Positions 36,870-47,762 of a DNA stretch of 64,000 nucleotides are shown here, in pieces. A program made the translations under genes and the position numbers. This stretch comes from Flavobacterium sp. (lineage in GTDB: Bacteria; Bacteroidota; Bacteroidia; Flavobacteriales; Flavobacteriaceae), in NCBI GenBank assembly GCA_003497625.1, contig DNNO01000020.1, positions 203,316 through 267,315 of the forward strand, given 5' to 3'. How positions within the stretch are numbered: position 1 is the first letter of the stretch; each line of letters opens with the position of its first letter. The notes beneath the pieces were generated by a model that was not told the origin of the DNA, did not search any database, and saw nothing but the letters and a program-made list of their open reading frames with translations.

Positions 36870-37673
36870 ATGAGTAAAGTAGTATTAATTACAGGTGGTT
36901 CATCAGGAATTGGAAAATCAATAGGCGAGTTTTTGCATCAAAAAGGTTTTTTAGTTTATGGCACAAGCCGAAATCCTGAAAAAATCACAAATTCGATATT
37001 TCCGTTAGTAGCTTTAGATGTTCGCAATAAGCAAAGTATTGTGAATTGTGTAGCCGAAGTGATTCAAAAATCAGGGCGATTGGATATCGTAATTAATAAT
37101 GCTGGAGTTGGAATTACAGGTCCAATTGAAGAAATCCCAACTGAAGAAATCCGAAATAATTTTGAAACGAATTTATTTGGTCCAATCGAAGTGATGAAAG
37201 CGGTTTTACCACAAATGCGTGAACAAAAATCGGGTTTAATCATTAATATTACGTCGATTGCAGGATATATGGGACTACCTTATCGTGGCATTTATTCCGC
37301 TTCAAAAGGTGCTTTAGAATTAATCACGGAAGCTTTACGAATGGAAGTAAAATCGTTTGGAATCCAAATTACCAATGTCGCACCTGGTGATTTCGCTACC
37401 AACATTGCTGCAGGACGCTATCATGCACCAGTGGTGAAAGGTTCGGATTACGAAGTTCCTTACGGAAATACCTTAAAAGAAATGGATTCACATGTTGACA
37501 GCGGTAGTAATCCAAACGAAATGGCAGAAGCAATTTTTGCGATTATTCAAACCAAAAAACCAAAAGTACATTATAAAGTTGGGGCTTTTATGCAAAAGTT
37601 TTCTATTGTTTTAAAACGCATTTTACCTGATACGGTATATGAGAAAATGTTAATGAATCATTATAAACTTTAA
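36870..37673 (+). CDS. short-chain dehydrogenase/reductase
   Basis: 267-aa classical SDR. NAD(P)-binding GGSSGIGKSIG at residues 8-18, 'NNAGVG', catalytic Ser in 'INITSIAGYMG' and Tyr/Lys in YSASKGA. 'GTSRNPEK' after strand 2 suggests NADPH preference. The C-terminal helix 'FSIVLKRILPDTVYEKMLMNHYKL' is long and partly amphipathic, as in SDRs acting on lipophilic substrates. The substrate is unknown. It begins 37 nt after the epimerase gene. Confidence 0.9.
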   Translation: MSKVVLITGGSSGIGKSIGEFLHQKGFLVYGTSRNPEKITNSIFPLVALDVRNKQSIVNCVAEVIQKSGRLDIVINNAGVGITGPIEEIPTEEIRNNFETNLFGPIEVMKAVLPQMREQKSGLIINITSIAGYMGLPYRGIYSASKGALELITEALRMEVKSFGIQITNVAPGDFATNIAAGRYHAPVVKGSDYEVPYGNTLKEMDSHVDSGSNPNEMAEAIFAIIQTKKPKVHYKVGAFMQKFSIVLKRILPDTVYEKMLMNHYKL

Positions 37674-37778
37674 TAACATCAAAATTCAATATCAAATTCA
37701 ATATCAATTATATAACAAAAGTATTTTATTTTTTAAATTGATTTTTGAAATTGTCATTGTCATTGCATTTTGAATTCT

Positions 37779-37786
37779 TACTTTTG
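37779..37786 (+). promoter_or_regulatory. promoter of fsa
   Basis: TTG at 37757-37759, 19-nt spacer, TACTTTTG at 37779-37786; same geometry as the ffs promoter. Confidence 0.65.
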
Positions 37787-37826
37787 CATTTCAAAACAAC
37801 ACACAATACTTTAAAATTTAAAAAAG

Positions 37827-38483
37827 ATGAAATTTTTTATTGACACAGCTAATTTAGAGCAAATTAAAGAAGCACAAGAATTAGGAATTTTAGATGGTGT
37901 TACTACAAACCCATCGTTAATGGCTAAAGAAGGCATTACAGGAAAAAACAATATCCTAAAACATTACGTAGACATTTGTAACATTGTTGACGGTGATGTA
38001 AGTGCAGAAGTAAATGCAATGGACTTAGAAGGTATGATTAGAGAAGGTGAGGAGTTAGCTGACTTACACGAACAAATCGTAGTGAAATTACCTATGACTA
38101 AAGAAGGTGTAAAAGCATGTAAATATTTCTCTGATAAAGGAATTAAAACGAATGTAACTTTAATTTTCTCTGCTGGGCAAGCTTTATTAGCTGCAAAAGC
38201 GGGAGCAACATATTGTTCTCCTTTCTTAGGAAGATTAGATGATGTTTCTACAGATGGTTTAAATTTAATCGATGAAATTCGTCAAATTTATGATAACTAC
38301 GGATTTGAAACTCAAATTTTAGCAGCTTCTGTGCGTCACACAATGCACGTGATTAACTGTGCTAAAATTGGTGCTGATGTTATGACTGGACCTTTATCAT
38401 CAATTACAGGATTATTAAAACATCCTTTAACTGATATTGGAATTGCTCAGTTTATTGCAGATTACGAAAAAGGAAATAAATAA
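37827..38483 (+). CDS. fsa: fructose-6-phosphate aldolase / small transaldolase
   Basis: 218-aa TIM-barrel class I aldolase of the TalC/FSA type. The Schiff-base Lys is K87 in '[10 protein letters not shown]'. '[16 protein letters not shown]', '[13 protein letters not shown]', '[33 protein letters not shown]' and '[12 protein letters not shown]' are the family blocks. In Bacteroidota these usually work as transaldolase in the pentose phosphate pathway. It has its own promoter and terminator, so it is monocistronic. Confidence 0.95.
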   Translation: MKFFIDTANLEQIKEAQELGILDGVTTNPSLMAKEGITGKNNILKHYVDICNIVDGDVSAEVNAMDLEGMIREGEELADLHEQIVVKLPMTKEGVKACKYFSDKGIKTNVTLIFSAGQALLAAKAGATYCSPFLGRLDDVSTDGLNLIDEIRQIYDNYGFETQILAASVRHTMHVINCAKIGADVMTGPLSSITGLLKHPLTDIGIAQFIADYEKGNK

Positions 38484-38502
38484 TTTCTCAAGTATATAAA
38501 AC

Positions 38503-38535
38503 AAAAAAAGCGTTCTAAATTAGAACGCTTTTTTT
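38503..38535. terminator. bidirectional terminator after fsa
   Basis: AAAAAAAGCGTTCTA (38503-38517) pairs with TAGAACGCTTTTTTT (38521-38535) across a 3-nt loop; serves the convergent gene as well. Confidence 0.9.
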
Positions 38536-38550
38536 ATGATTGTAATTTTC

Positions 38551-39954
38551 TTATTTCAAATTCTGTTCAAAATTCACATCAAACAAATTGGCAAACCCAT
38601 TTTTAATGGTTCCATCCGCATTTAAGACGATGATTCTGTGAATTTTTGTAATGACCCATTGTTTTCTTATCGTTTCAAAGTCAACAGCGTGTAATTCTTT
38701 TACGCCTTCAAAATTGTATTTTTTTAAAGCGTTTTTCCAGTTGGCAATATTGTCATTCACATTAATGGCTATAAATTCATAATCTGGATATTTTGCTTGT
38801 AATTCCATTACTTTTCTGTGAGAAGCTGAAAAATGCGATTCTGCATGACTTGTCCAAAAGAATAAAACGGTTGGTTTTTTAATGACATTATTAATGTCTA
38901 AAGGTTTATATACAGTATCAACTAATTCAATTTTAGGTAAACGATTACCCACTTTTAAATTCTGAACCGAATTATAAATTTCTGAGATTTCTTCTTTATT
39001 TTTAGTATCGGTAGTTAACTGTAAGTAACGTTCAATGAATTTTTGGTTGTTGTACATGTTTTGATCTTCTAACAAGTACATCATCGCTACATTATTCAAT
39101 ACTACATTTTTTACTTTTTGATTTTTAATTAAAGTATCGGTAATATTTAATTTTGTGATGTTATTTTCTAGCGAATTTTCATTCAAATCTTCAACGTTAC
39201 TTTGTAAAGCAACATTGTTTAACATCACACTCACATATTTAATGTATGGAGAATAATTTGTTAAAACCGCATTGTTGAAATCAACTTCTTTTCGATGATT
39301 GTAATAGTCTTTTGGTAAACTAGTTCTAATATTTTCACCTGTTCTAAATTGGTGTGCGTATGGATAAATCTCTTTTTTGGTAATGTGATGAAAATCTAAA
39401 CTTGCTTTTGCTACCAAATCAAAATTTTCGTCCCAACCAATTTCAGCTTTTCGTTTTAAGTAAAATGACTTACGAATGGCAAAACTCGAATCGATGTTCT
39501 TGATAAAACTTTTTACGTCTTTATCAAAATTGTCATACATAATAGAACGATCGGCTTCGTTTTTCAAAAATAATTCCATTAAGAAATTGTTTTTTTCATC
39601 GCCACGTCCACAAAAAACGACTGAATTATCAAAATCAAAGGTATTTACACGAACCATTAAACTATCGTTCTTGTCAAAATAGACATATTGATATTCAGGA
39701 TTGTGCTTAAAAGTGTATAAACCAGGAGCTAACGAATCAAATTTATGCATAAAGCGATTGTTTTTGTCCAGATAAATAGTGTCAATCACTTCATCATCTT
39801 TTAAAAACAAAACATATTTTTCTTGAGGATTTAAGACTTCTCCTCCAAAATAAGCCACATAATTATCTTCCTTAAATACTCTTTTACAAGAAGTTAAAGT
39901 AGAGAAAAGGACGATAGACAGAGGCAAAAAATATTTTATGTAATTCTTAATCAT
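38551..39954 (-). CDS. TlpA-like thioredoxin-fold lipoprotein without catalytic cysteines
   Basis: 467 aa. Lipoprotein signal (lipobox LTSC), then a beta-rich N-terminal domain ('VAYFGGEVLNPQEKYVLFL', typical of the DUF4369-like start of such proteins), a helical middle part, and a C-terminal thioredoxin-like domain from about residue 335. The active-site stretch reads FWTSHAESH at 366-374 where TlpA proteins have FWASWCxPC, so both Cys are replaced (Ala371, His374). The fold is otherwise kept ('DYEFIAINVNDNIANWKNAL'). It should not do thiol chemistry; it may bind a ligand or partner. Confidence 0.8.
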   Translation of the reverse strand: MIKNYIKYFLPLSIVLFSTLTSCKRVFKEDNYVAYFGGEVLNPQEKYVLFLKDDEVIDTIYLDKNNRFMHKFDSLAPGLYTFKHNPEYQYVYFDKNDSLMVRVNTFDFDNSVVFCGRGDEKNNFLMELFLKNEADRSIMYDNFDKDVKSFIKNIDSSFAIRKSFYLKRKAEIGWDENFDLVAKASLDFHHITKKEIYPYAHQFRTGENIRTSLPKDYYNHRKEVDFNNAVLTNYSPYIKYVSVMLNNVALQSNVEDLNENSLENNITKLNITDTLIKNQKVKNVVLNNVAMMYLLEDQNMYNNQKFIERYLQLTTDTKNKEEISEIYNSVQNLKVGNRLPKIELVDTVYKPLDINNVIKKPTVLFFWTSHAESHFSASHRKVMELQAKYPDYEFIAINVNDNIANWKNALKKYNFEGVKELHAVDFETIRKQWVITKIHRIIVLNADGTIKNGFANLFDVNFEQNLK

Positions 39955-40098
39955 TCAATTGATTATTGATTTCTGAACAAATGTATCAGTTATATTCAAA
40001 TCTTGTTGTTAATGTACAGTTAAAATAAACCTATATTAATTCTAAATTATTGTGTTCAAAAATCTACTATTTTTAGTACTTTTGCAACAGTTTTATAA

Positions 40099-41730
<1,632 letters not shown>

Positions 41731-41736
41731 TATCAT

Positions 41737-41770
41737 TCCCGTTGCTAGTTTTAGTAACGGGATTTTTTTT
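41737..41770 (+). terminator. terminator after the ABC-F gene
   Basis: TCCCGTTGCT (41737-41746) pairs with AGTAACGGGA (41753-41762), one G-T pair, followed by a T run. Confidence 0.85.
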
Positions 41771-41801
41771 ATAATACAATTGCTATTAGAAATATAAATT
41801 C

Positions 41802-41809
41802 TAAATTTG
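41802..41809 (+). promoter_or_regulatory. promoter of pyrR-pyrB
   Basis: TTG at 41780-41782, 19-nt spacer, TAAATTTG at 41802-41809. Transcription should start about 41816, only some 9 nt before the pyrR ATG. Confidence 0.65.
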
Positions 41810-41824
41810 TACAAACAACACACT

Positions 41825-42364
41825 ATGAGTCAAAAAGTTTTGCTCACTTCAAAAGAAGTACACATTATCTTGCATCGATTAGCTTGTCAACTAATTGAAA
41901 ATCATTTAGATTTCTCAAATACCATCTTAATCGGTTTACAACCTCGAGGTAAATTTTTAGCCGAAAGAATCAAACAAATTTTAGAATCAGAATACCAAGT
42001 TTCCAACATTCAATTGGGATTTTTGGACATTACTTTCTTTCGTGATGATTTTAGAAGAGGTGAAAAACCATTAGAAGCCAATAAAACCCAAATTGATTTT
42101 TTAGTAGAAGATAAAAAAGTGGTTTTTATCGATGATGTTTTATATACCGGAAGAAGTATCAATGCTGCTTTAACAGCCATTCAATCCTTTGGAAGACCAT
42201 CAGAAGTGGAACTTTTAACCTTAATTGATAGAAGATTTAGCCGTCATTTACCTATTCAACCTGATTATAGAGGAAGACAAGTAGATGCTATAAATAATGA
42301 AAAAGTATTAGTAAAATGGCTTGAAAACGATGGAGAAGATGCCGTTTACCTAATCACAAAATAA
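41825..42364 (+). CDS. pyrR: PyrR: pyrimidine operon regulator / uracil phosphoribosyltransferase
   Basis: 179 aa from ATG 41825 (a TTG at 41807 overlaps the promoter and is rejected). PRPP-binding motif VVFIDDVLYTGRSINAAL, 'LIGLQPRGKFLAERI' and the long basic end 'RGRQVDAINNEKVLVKW' are typical PyrR. In Gram-positives it binds pyr mRNA leaders; it also has uracil phosphoribosyltransferase activity. Here the leader before pyrR is too short for an attenuator. pyrB follows after 29 nt. Confidence 0.93.
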   Translation: MSQKVLLTSKEVHIILHRLACQLIENHLDFSNTILIGLQPRGKFLAERIKQILESEYQVSNIQLGFLDITFFRDDFRRGEKPLEANKTQIDFLVEDKKVVFIDDVLYTGRSINAALTAIQSFGRPSEVELLTLIDRRFSRHLPIQPDYRGRQVDAINNEKVLVKWLENDGEDAVYLITK

Positions 42365-42393
42365 CATAACTACAAACACACAACTACATATAA

Positions 42394-43323
42394 ATGAAAG
42401 AATTATCAGTAAATCATTTAATCGGAATAAAACACATTACCAAACAAGATATCGATTTAATCTTCGAAACGGCTGACCATTTCAAAGAAGTAATCAATCG
42501 ACCAATTAAAAAAGTACCATCATTACGTGATGTTACGATTGCAAACATTTTCTTCGAAAACAGTACGAGAACCAAATTATCTTTCGAATTAGCACAAAAA
42601 CGACTTTCAGCAGATGTTATCAGTTTTTCGGCAGCGCAATCTTCGGTTAAAAAAGGAGAAACTTTGATAGATACGGTAAACAACATTTTATCTATGAAGG
42701 TAGATATGGTGGTAATGCGTCATAGCAGTCCTGGAGCTGCTCACTTTTTATCGCAAAATGTTAGTGCAAGCATTGTAAATGCAGGAGATGGAGCTCACGA
42801 ACACCCAACACAAGCCTTATTAGATAGTTTTACGATTAGAGAAAAATTGGGCGATGTAGGAGGAAAGAAAATCGTAATTGTAGGCGATATTTTGCACTCA
42901 AGAGTAGCATTATCCAATATCTTCGCTTTACAAATGCAAGGTGCAGAAGTAAAAGTGTGCGGACCAAAAACATTGATTCCTAAATACATTGAATCATTAG
43001 GGGTAACTGTTGAATCAAATTTACGTAAAGCGTTAGAATGGTGTGATGTAGCCAATATGTTACGTGTTCAAAACGAACGTTTAGATGTGAGTTATTTTCC
43101 AACCACAAGAGAATACACACAACAATATGGCGTAACCAAAGAATTATTAGATTCGCTAAATAAAGAAATCGTAATCATGCACCCAGGGCCAATTAACAGA
43201 GGAGTTGAAATCACTTCAGATGTAGCCGATTCAGGGCAATCAGTAATTTTAAATCAGGTGGAAAATGGAGTAGCGGTTCGTATGGCAGTAATTTATTTAT
43301 TGGCAAGTAAGATTAAAAATTAA
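42394..43323 (+). CDS. pyrB: aspartate carbamoyltransferase catalytic subunit
   Basis: Second step of de novo pyrimidine synthesis: carbamoyl phosphate plus aspartate. 309 aa. Carbamoyl-phosphate motif FENSTRTKLSFELAQKRL, 'VMRHSSPGAAHF', 'NAGDGAHEHPTQALLDSFTI', 'GDILHSRVALSNIF' and 'MHPGPINRGVEI' are all present. No pyrI (regulatory subunit) follows, as is usual in Bacteroidota with this type. Operon with pyrR. Confidence 0.97.
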   Translation: MKELSVNHLIGIKHITKQDIDLIFETADHFKEVINRPIKKVPSLRDVTIANIFFENSTRTKLSFELAQKRLSADVISFSAAQSSVKKGETLIDTVNNILSMKVDMVVMRHSSPGAAHFLSQNVSASIVNAGDGAHEHPTQALLDSFTIREKLGDVGGKKIVIVGDILHSRVALSNIFALQMQGAEVKVCGPKTLIPKYIESLGVTVESNLRKALEWCDVANMLRVQNERLDVSYFPTTREYTQQYGVTKELLDSLNKEIVIMHPGPINRGVEITSDVADSGQSVILNQVENGVAVRMAVIYLLASKIKN

Positions 43324-43326
43324 ATT

Positions 43327-44267
43327 ATGAATAAGGCTATTTTTAAATTCTTTATATTCATTTTTATTTTTCAAGCTCAATTAAGTTATGGGTGTTTGAA
43401 TGGTCAAACTTTAGCCTTAAAAAATGGCACTTTAATTTATATCGATAGTGAATATATGAATATTCCTAAAGGACATGATTTTTTTAAGAAAGATTTTGAC
43501 GGATTAATTAAAGATTTAAGAAAGCTATATTCAGAAACTAAAGACATAGATTATTTATCAGATATTGGGGTTGTTTTAATTATTCAAAAAAAATATGATG
43601 AAGCAATTAAAATATATAATAATATTGAAAAAAGTAATCCAAACAGATATTCAACTGCTTCAAATTTAGGGACACTTTATGAGTTGATTGGAGATAATGT
43701 AAATGCTTTAAAATGGATAGAAAAATCTGTAAAAATTAATCCTATATCGCATAATAGTTCTGAATGGATTCACGTTAATATTTTAAAAGCCAAAGTAAAT
43801 AATTTGATTTTTTCAAGTCAAAACATAATAAATAATGATTTTGGTTTTGAATCTCTTCCAAAGACAGACTTAAAAGAAGAAAATCTTGAATCTTTGAGAT
43901 ATCAGATTTATTTTCAATTAAATGAGAGGATTTCATTTATAAAAGAAAAAGATAAATCAATTGCAGTTTTGTTATTTGATTTAGCAAACATTGATTATTT
44001 ACTTGGGAAAAAGTCAAGTCAATATAAAGAACTTTTTAAAATGGCTGTAGACTATGGTTTTATAAAAAATTTGTAGAAGATAGATTGAAAGCTATTGAAA
44101 AGCATGAACTTGCTAATAAAGATATTGCAAAGGATGTGAGTGATGAAAAAAATATTTCAAATTCCAAAAAGACAAAGTCAGAAAGTACAAGTTATATGAT
44201 TTATTTATCACTTTCAATAGCATTATTAATAATTCTTTATTTCCTATTCAAGAAATTTAAAAAATAA
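43327..44267 (+). pseudogene. TPR-repeat secreted membrane protein, frameshifted
   Basis: The first frame (43327-44076, 249 aa) has a signal peptide (ends LSYGC) and TPR-like helices ('YDEAIKIYNNIEKSNPN', 'GDNVNALKWIEKSVKINP'). It then stops in '..DYGFIKNL'. In the next frame the sequence continues without a stop from about 44061: FYKKFVEDRLKAIEKHEL, a polar linker, a membrane helix (MIYLSLSIALLIILYFLF) and FKKFKK, ending at 44267. One lost T in the TTTTATAAAAAATTT run near 44058-44072 explains this; the intact protein would be about 313 aa. Starts 4 nt after pyrB. Confidence 0.75.
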
Positions 44268-44299
44268 GTATCTTAGCAATTAATCAGTAATATACCAAA

Positions 44300-44632
44300 A
44301 TGAAAGTAGATCAAAAAGGACATACCACCATCATCAAAGACACACAAAATAATGTGGAAGCCTTTGTGGGTAAAATTACCAATGAATATCATGTGTTTCA
44401 AGGTCAGAATTTAATTTTGGATGTATCGCACAATAAAACCCTTGCCAATGCGGATTTAGTTCATTTTAAAGAATTGGCTAAAACGCATAAAAAAGCTAAA
44501 AAATCAATGATTATTGTTTCCGACGAAGTTGATTTTGATAAAGTTCCCAATTATTTAAACGTAGTTCCTTCCGTTTTAGAAGCCCACGATATGATTGAAA
44601 TGGACGAAATTGAACGCGATTTAGGATTTTAA
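44300..44632 (+). CDS. conserved RNase Z-adjacent protein, STAS-like
   Basis: 110 aa, soluble. The pattern strand-helix-strand ('NLILDVSHNKTLANADLVHFKELAKTHKKAKKSMIIVSDEVDFDKVP', then 'LNVVPSVLEAHDMIEMDEIERDLGF') resembles a STAS-type fold with a C-terminal tail that often mirrors 'D..E...E..LGF'. It sits directly upstream of rnz, separated by 73 nt of repeat sequence. I infer a role in regulation or as a partner of RNase Z, from position only. Confidence 0.7.
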   Translation: MKVDQKGHTTIIKDTQNNVEAFVGKITNEYHVFQGQNLILDVSHNKTLANADLVHFKELAKTHKKAKKSMIIVSDEVDFDKVPNYLNVVPSVLEAHDMIEMDEIERDLGF

Positions 44633-44640
44633 TAATTAAA

Positions 44641-44702
44641 AATTGATAATTGAAAATTGATAATTCTGATAATTGTTAATTATTCATTATCAACTATCAA
44701 TT
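44641..44702. repeat. AATTGATAATT repeat / imperfect hairpin before rnz
   Basis: AATTGATAATTGA (44641-44653) and AATTGATAATT (44655-44665) form a direct repeat. TCAACTATCAATT (44690-44702) is the near-perfect inverse of the first (12 of 13). The region ends 3 nt before the rnz ATG, so it can form a hairpin next to the start codon. Confidence 0.6.
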
Positions 44703-44705
44703 GAA

Positions 44706-45611
44706 ATGAAACTACAAATACTCGGCTGTTACGCCGCTACTCCAAGAACTATAACCAATCCAACATCACAAGTTTTAGACATAAAAAACCATTTATTTCT
44801 AATCGATTGTGGCGAAGGAACGCAAGTGCAATTGCGCAAGCATAAAATCAAGTTTTCTCGTATTAATCATATTTTTATTTCGCATTTACACGGCGATCAT
44901 TTTTATGGCTTAATAGGTTTGATTTCGACATTTATGTTATTAAATCGTGAAAATGATCTGCACGTTTATGGTCCGAAAGGAATCAAAGAAATCATTTTAT
45001 TGCAATTGCGAGCTTCGGGTTCGTTTACCGGATACAATTTGTATTTCCACGAATTAGAATCCAAAGAAAGTGAAGTGATTTTTGAAGATGAAACCGTAAT
45101 TGTAAAAACTATTCCGTTAAATCATCGTGTGTATACCAACGGATTTTTATTTCAAGAAAAACTAGGCAAACGCCATTTGAATATCGAAGCCGTTGCCAAA
45201 TACAAAATTGAAAAAGTGTATTTCGATAAAATTAAATCAGGTGGAAATGTAACCTTAGATTCGGGTGAAGTGATTATAAATGAATTGCTTTCGTTTCCAC
45301 CAGATGCACCTATGAGCTATGCTTTTTGTAGCGATACTTTGTATGACGAATCCATTGTTCCAATAATTAAAGACGTAGATGTTTTATATCATGAATCTAC
45401 TTTCTTAGATTCGGAAATGCAATATACTGAGAAAACCAAACACGCTACCGCAAAAGAAGCGGCTCAAATTGCGAAGTTAGCGAATGTAAAGCAACTAATT
45501 TTGGGACATTATTCTACAAGATATGCTTCCATCGAACCTTTCAAAACAGAAGCACAAACTATTTTTGAAAACGTACTTTTAGCCGATGACGGCAAAGAAT
45601 TTGAGTTTTAA
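44706..45611 (+). CDS. rnz: ribonuclease Z
   Basis: 301-aa tRNA 3'-end processing endonuclease of the metallo-beta-lactamase fold. Zinc motif HLHGDH (60-65), 'LIDCGEGTQVQLRKHKIKFSRINHIFISH', the exosite region, 'FCSDTLYDESI', 'HESTFL' and 'LGHYSTRY' are all in place. ATG 44706 is chosen; an in-frame ATG at 44673 lies in the repeat region and adds a non-family leader. The HAD gene starts 1 nt after the stop. Confidence 0.95.
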   Translation: MKLQILGCYAATPRTITNPTSQVLDIKNHLFLIDCGEGTQVQLRKHKIKFSRINHIFISHLHGDHFYGLIGLISTFMLLNRENDLHVYGPKGIKEIILLQLRASGSFTGYNLYFHELESKESEVIFEDETVIVKTIPLNHRVYTNGFLFQEKLGKRHLNIEAVAKYKIEKVYFDKIKSGGNVTLDSGEVIINELLSFPPDAPMSYAFCSDTLYDESIVPIIKDVDVLYHESTFLDSEMQYTEKTKHATAKEAAQIAKLANVKQLILGHYSTRYASIEPFKTEAQTIFENVLLADDGKEFEF

Positions 45612-45612
45612 T

Positions 45613-46269
45613 ATGATACAAACTGTAATTTTTGATATGGATGGCGTAATTGTAGATACCGAACCGGTTCATCATTTTGCGTATTACCAACATTTTAAGC
45701 AATTAAACATTGAAGTTACTTCCGAAATGTATGCTTCGTTTACCGGAAATTCGACTCGTAATATTTTTCAGAAATTAAAAGCACAATTCAATTTAGTAGA
45801 AGAGGTGGAAGATTTGATTTTAACCAAACGAAACCTTTTCAATGATGCCTTCGATTCAAAAGAAGATTTGTATTTAATTGAAGGAGTAGAAGATTTAATT
45901 AAAGATTTACACGCCAACGGAATGCAACTAATTGTGGCTTCTTCAGCGTCAAATGTTACTATTAACCGAGTGTTTACTCGTTTTAATTTGCATCAATATT
46001 TTACACATATTGTTTCAGGTGAAGATTTTCCAAAATCAAAACCACATCCTGCTATTTTTGAACATGCAGCGAGTTTATCTATTGCTCCAAAAGAAAATTG
46101 TATCGTAATTGAAGACAGTACAAACGGAATTCAAGCCGCAGTTTCAGCTGGAATTTTTTGTGTGGGTTACAATAGTTTTCATTCCAAAAATCAAGATTTA
46201 TCAAAAGCAAATGTGGTGATTCAGCACTTTAACGAATTGAATTTTGAGAAAGTTCGTGATTTAAACTAA
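45613..46269 (+). CDS. HAD-superfamily phosphatase (beta-phosphoglucomutase-like)
   Basis: 218 aa. HAD motif I '[13 protein letters not shown]' with nucleophile Asp and acid Asp, motif II 'VASSAS', motif III Lys in '[10 protein letters not shown]', motif IV '[16 protein letters not shown]'. The alpha cap between motifs I and II marks subclass I, as in beta-phosphoglucomutase and sugar phosphatases. Whether it is a mutase or a phosphatase is not decidable. It ends with a 4-nt overlap with the convergent cryptochrome gene. Confidence 0.88.
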   Translation: MIQTVIFDMDGVIVDTEPVHHFAYYQHFKQLNIEVTSEMYASFTGNSTRNIFQKLKAQFNLVEEVEDLILTKRNLFNDAFDSKEDLYLIEGVEDLIKDLHANGMQLIVASSASNVTINRVFTRFNLHQYFTHIVSGEDFPKSKPHPAIFEHAASLSIAPKENCIVIEDSTNGIQAAVSAGIFCVGYNSFHSKNQDLSKANVVIQHFNELNFEKVRDLN

Positions 46270-47726
46270 CTTATTTCTCTGTCTTGAAACGTGTGTTTTT
46301 CGACTATTCGTTTGCTGTCCTTTTTGACGGATTCGTCTTTTCGCATCGACCAAAAGAAATCACTTGAAAATTTTCTGGCTTCTTCCAAATTCACAATCGG
46401 AAATGGATAATCTCTGCCAATTTCAAAATCATACAACATTTGTTCAATGGGTGTTAATTTCCAAGGTTCGTGAATAAATTCTGCTGGAATATTCGCTAAT
46501 TCAGGAATCCATTTTTTGATAAAAGTGCCATCAGCATCGTGTTCGTAAGAGTTTTTTACGGGATTATAAACGCGCAACGTATTAATTCCAGTTACACCCG
46601 CTTGCATTTGAATTTGCGGATAATGAATTCCAGGTTCAAAATCCAAAAATTGTTGTGCCAAATGCGGACTGCAATTTTGCCAAGGTTGGAACAAATGATG
46701 CGTGTAAAACGAAACCACCAAAGCGCGCATTCTAAAATTCAAATAACCAGTCGTATTCAAGCAACGCATGCAAGCATCAACTAATGGAACTCCTGTTTTT
46801 CCTGTTATCCAAGCCTTGTGATATTTCTCATTGACTCTTTGATTCAAATTACGATAGCCTTTATTTACTGCAATAAGTTCCATCGAAGATTCCATTTCAA
46901 ATTTCTGAATAAAATGAGCTTGCCAACGCAAACGTGAAGCAAAATTTGAAATTTGACGTTTGAATTTTCCTTGTTGGTGAATTTCCCAAGCTTTGGTATA
47001 CACTTGTCGAATCGATAAATTTCCCCAAGCAATATAAGGTGATAAACGGCTACAACCTTTTCTGCCTAATTCGGGTTTAGAAATATGATTGCTATAATTT
47101 TGCACACGTTCTTCAAAGAAAGAATGCATATAACGTAAAGCTGTTGATACACCACCTTTTTGAAAATTGGTATTGTGAATTGTTTTAATCGAAGGAACAT
47201 CAAAAGCATTTTCTAATTCTTCAATTTCAATATATTTCACAAAACTTCTTTGAGTTGGATGAAATGGTAAACAATCTTTGTCCATATAATCATACCAATC
47301 TTCTTTCCACGTTTTTCGGTTTTTGATGCCACGAATAACGCCATTTGTGATGTATTCTTTCCAGATAATCTCTTTTTCTTTTAGCAATTCAGCCACGGTT
47401 AAATCTCTTTCGTACGTCAGTTTTATTCCTGTTTCTTGATGGGAATAAACTGTTGAAATTTCAATTTGTTCGGAAAGTTTTTTAAAAATGGTAGTCGCTT
47501 CTCCTTGAACAATTAAAATTTGTGTGTGATATTTTTGTAGTTCTTTTTGAAGTGCTTCTAAAGACTGTTTTATAAAATCAAAATGACGCTGACTATAATG
47601 ATAATCTTTCATCAACGAAGGTTCAAAAATATAAAGCAATAAAGTTTTGCCCGAAGTCGATAAGGCTTCATGTAAGGCTTCATGATCGTGCAAACGCAAA
47701 TCTCTCTTGAACCAAACAACTTTCAT
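46266..47726 (-). CDS. cryptochrome/photolyase family protein
   Basis: 486 aa. N-terminal photolyase Rossmann domain ('[20 protein letters not shown]'), then the FAD-binding helical domain with '[23 protein letters not shown]', '[12 protein letters not shown]', '[35 protein letters not shown]' and '[29 protein letters not shown]'. The GI/HYPQ region differs from the CPD enzyme beside it (SNVGNWQW there), so this is a distinct subfamily, possibly a (6-4)-like or cryptochrome-type member. Light-driven repair or signalling. Last gene of a four-gene operon. Confidence 0.88.
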   Translation of the reverse strand: MKVVWFKRDLRLHDHEALHEALSTSGKTLLLYIFEPSLMKDYHYSQRHFDFIKQSLEALQKELQKYHTQILIVQGEATTIFKKLSEQIEISTVYSHQETGIKLTYERDLTVAELLKEKEIIWKEYITNGVIRGIKNRKTWKEDWYDYMDKDCLPFHPTQRSFVKYIEIEELENAFDVPSIKTIHNTNFQKGGVSTALRYMHSFFEERVQNYSNHISKPELGRKGCSRLSPYIAWGNLSIRQVYTKAWEIHQQGKFKRQISNFASRLRWQAHFIQKFEMESSMELIAVNKGYRNLNQRVNEKYHKAWITGKTGVPLVDACMRCLNTTGYLNFRMRALVVSFYTHHLFQPWQNCSPHLAQQFLDFEPGIHYPQIQMQAGVTGINTLRVYNPVKNSYEHDADGTFIKKWIPELANIPAEFIHEPWKLTPIEQMLYDFEIGRDYPFPIVNLEEARKFSSDFFWSMRKDESVKKDSKRIVEKHTFQDREIS

Positions 47727-47762
47727 TTTTGGGGGTTTATAGTGTTTAGGGCAACGCTAATT

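Noticed and set aside
37681-37712. Direct repeat ATTCAATATCAA(ATTCAATATCAA)-like sequence read as a CRISPR or mobile element end
   Set aside because: Only two adjacent copies of about 12 nt in AT-rich intergenic DNA; no spacers, no transposase gene.
44085-44267. Independent 60-aa gene
   Set aside because: It begins with a TTG in a frame open well upstream and supplies the missing linker and membrane anchor of the TPR protein; better read as the second half of a frameshifted gene.
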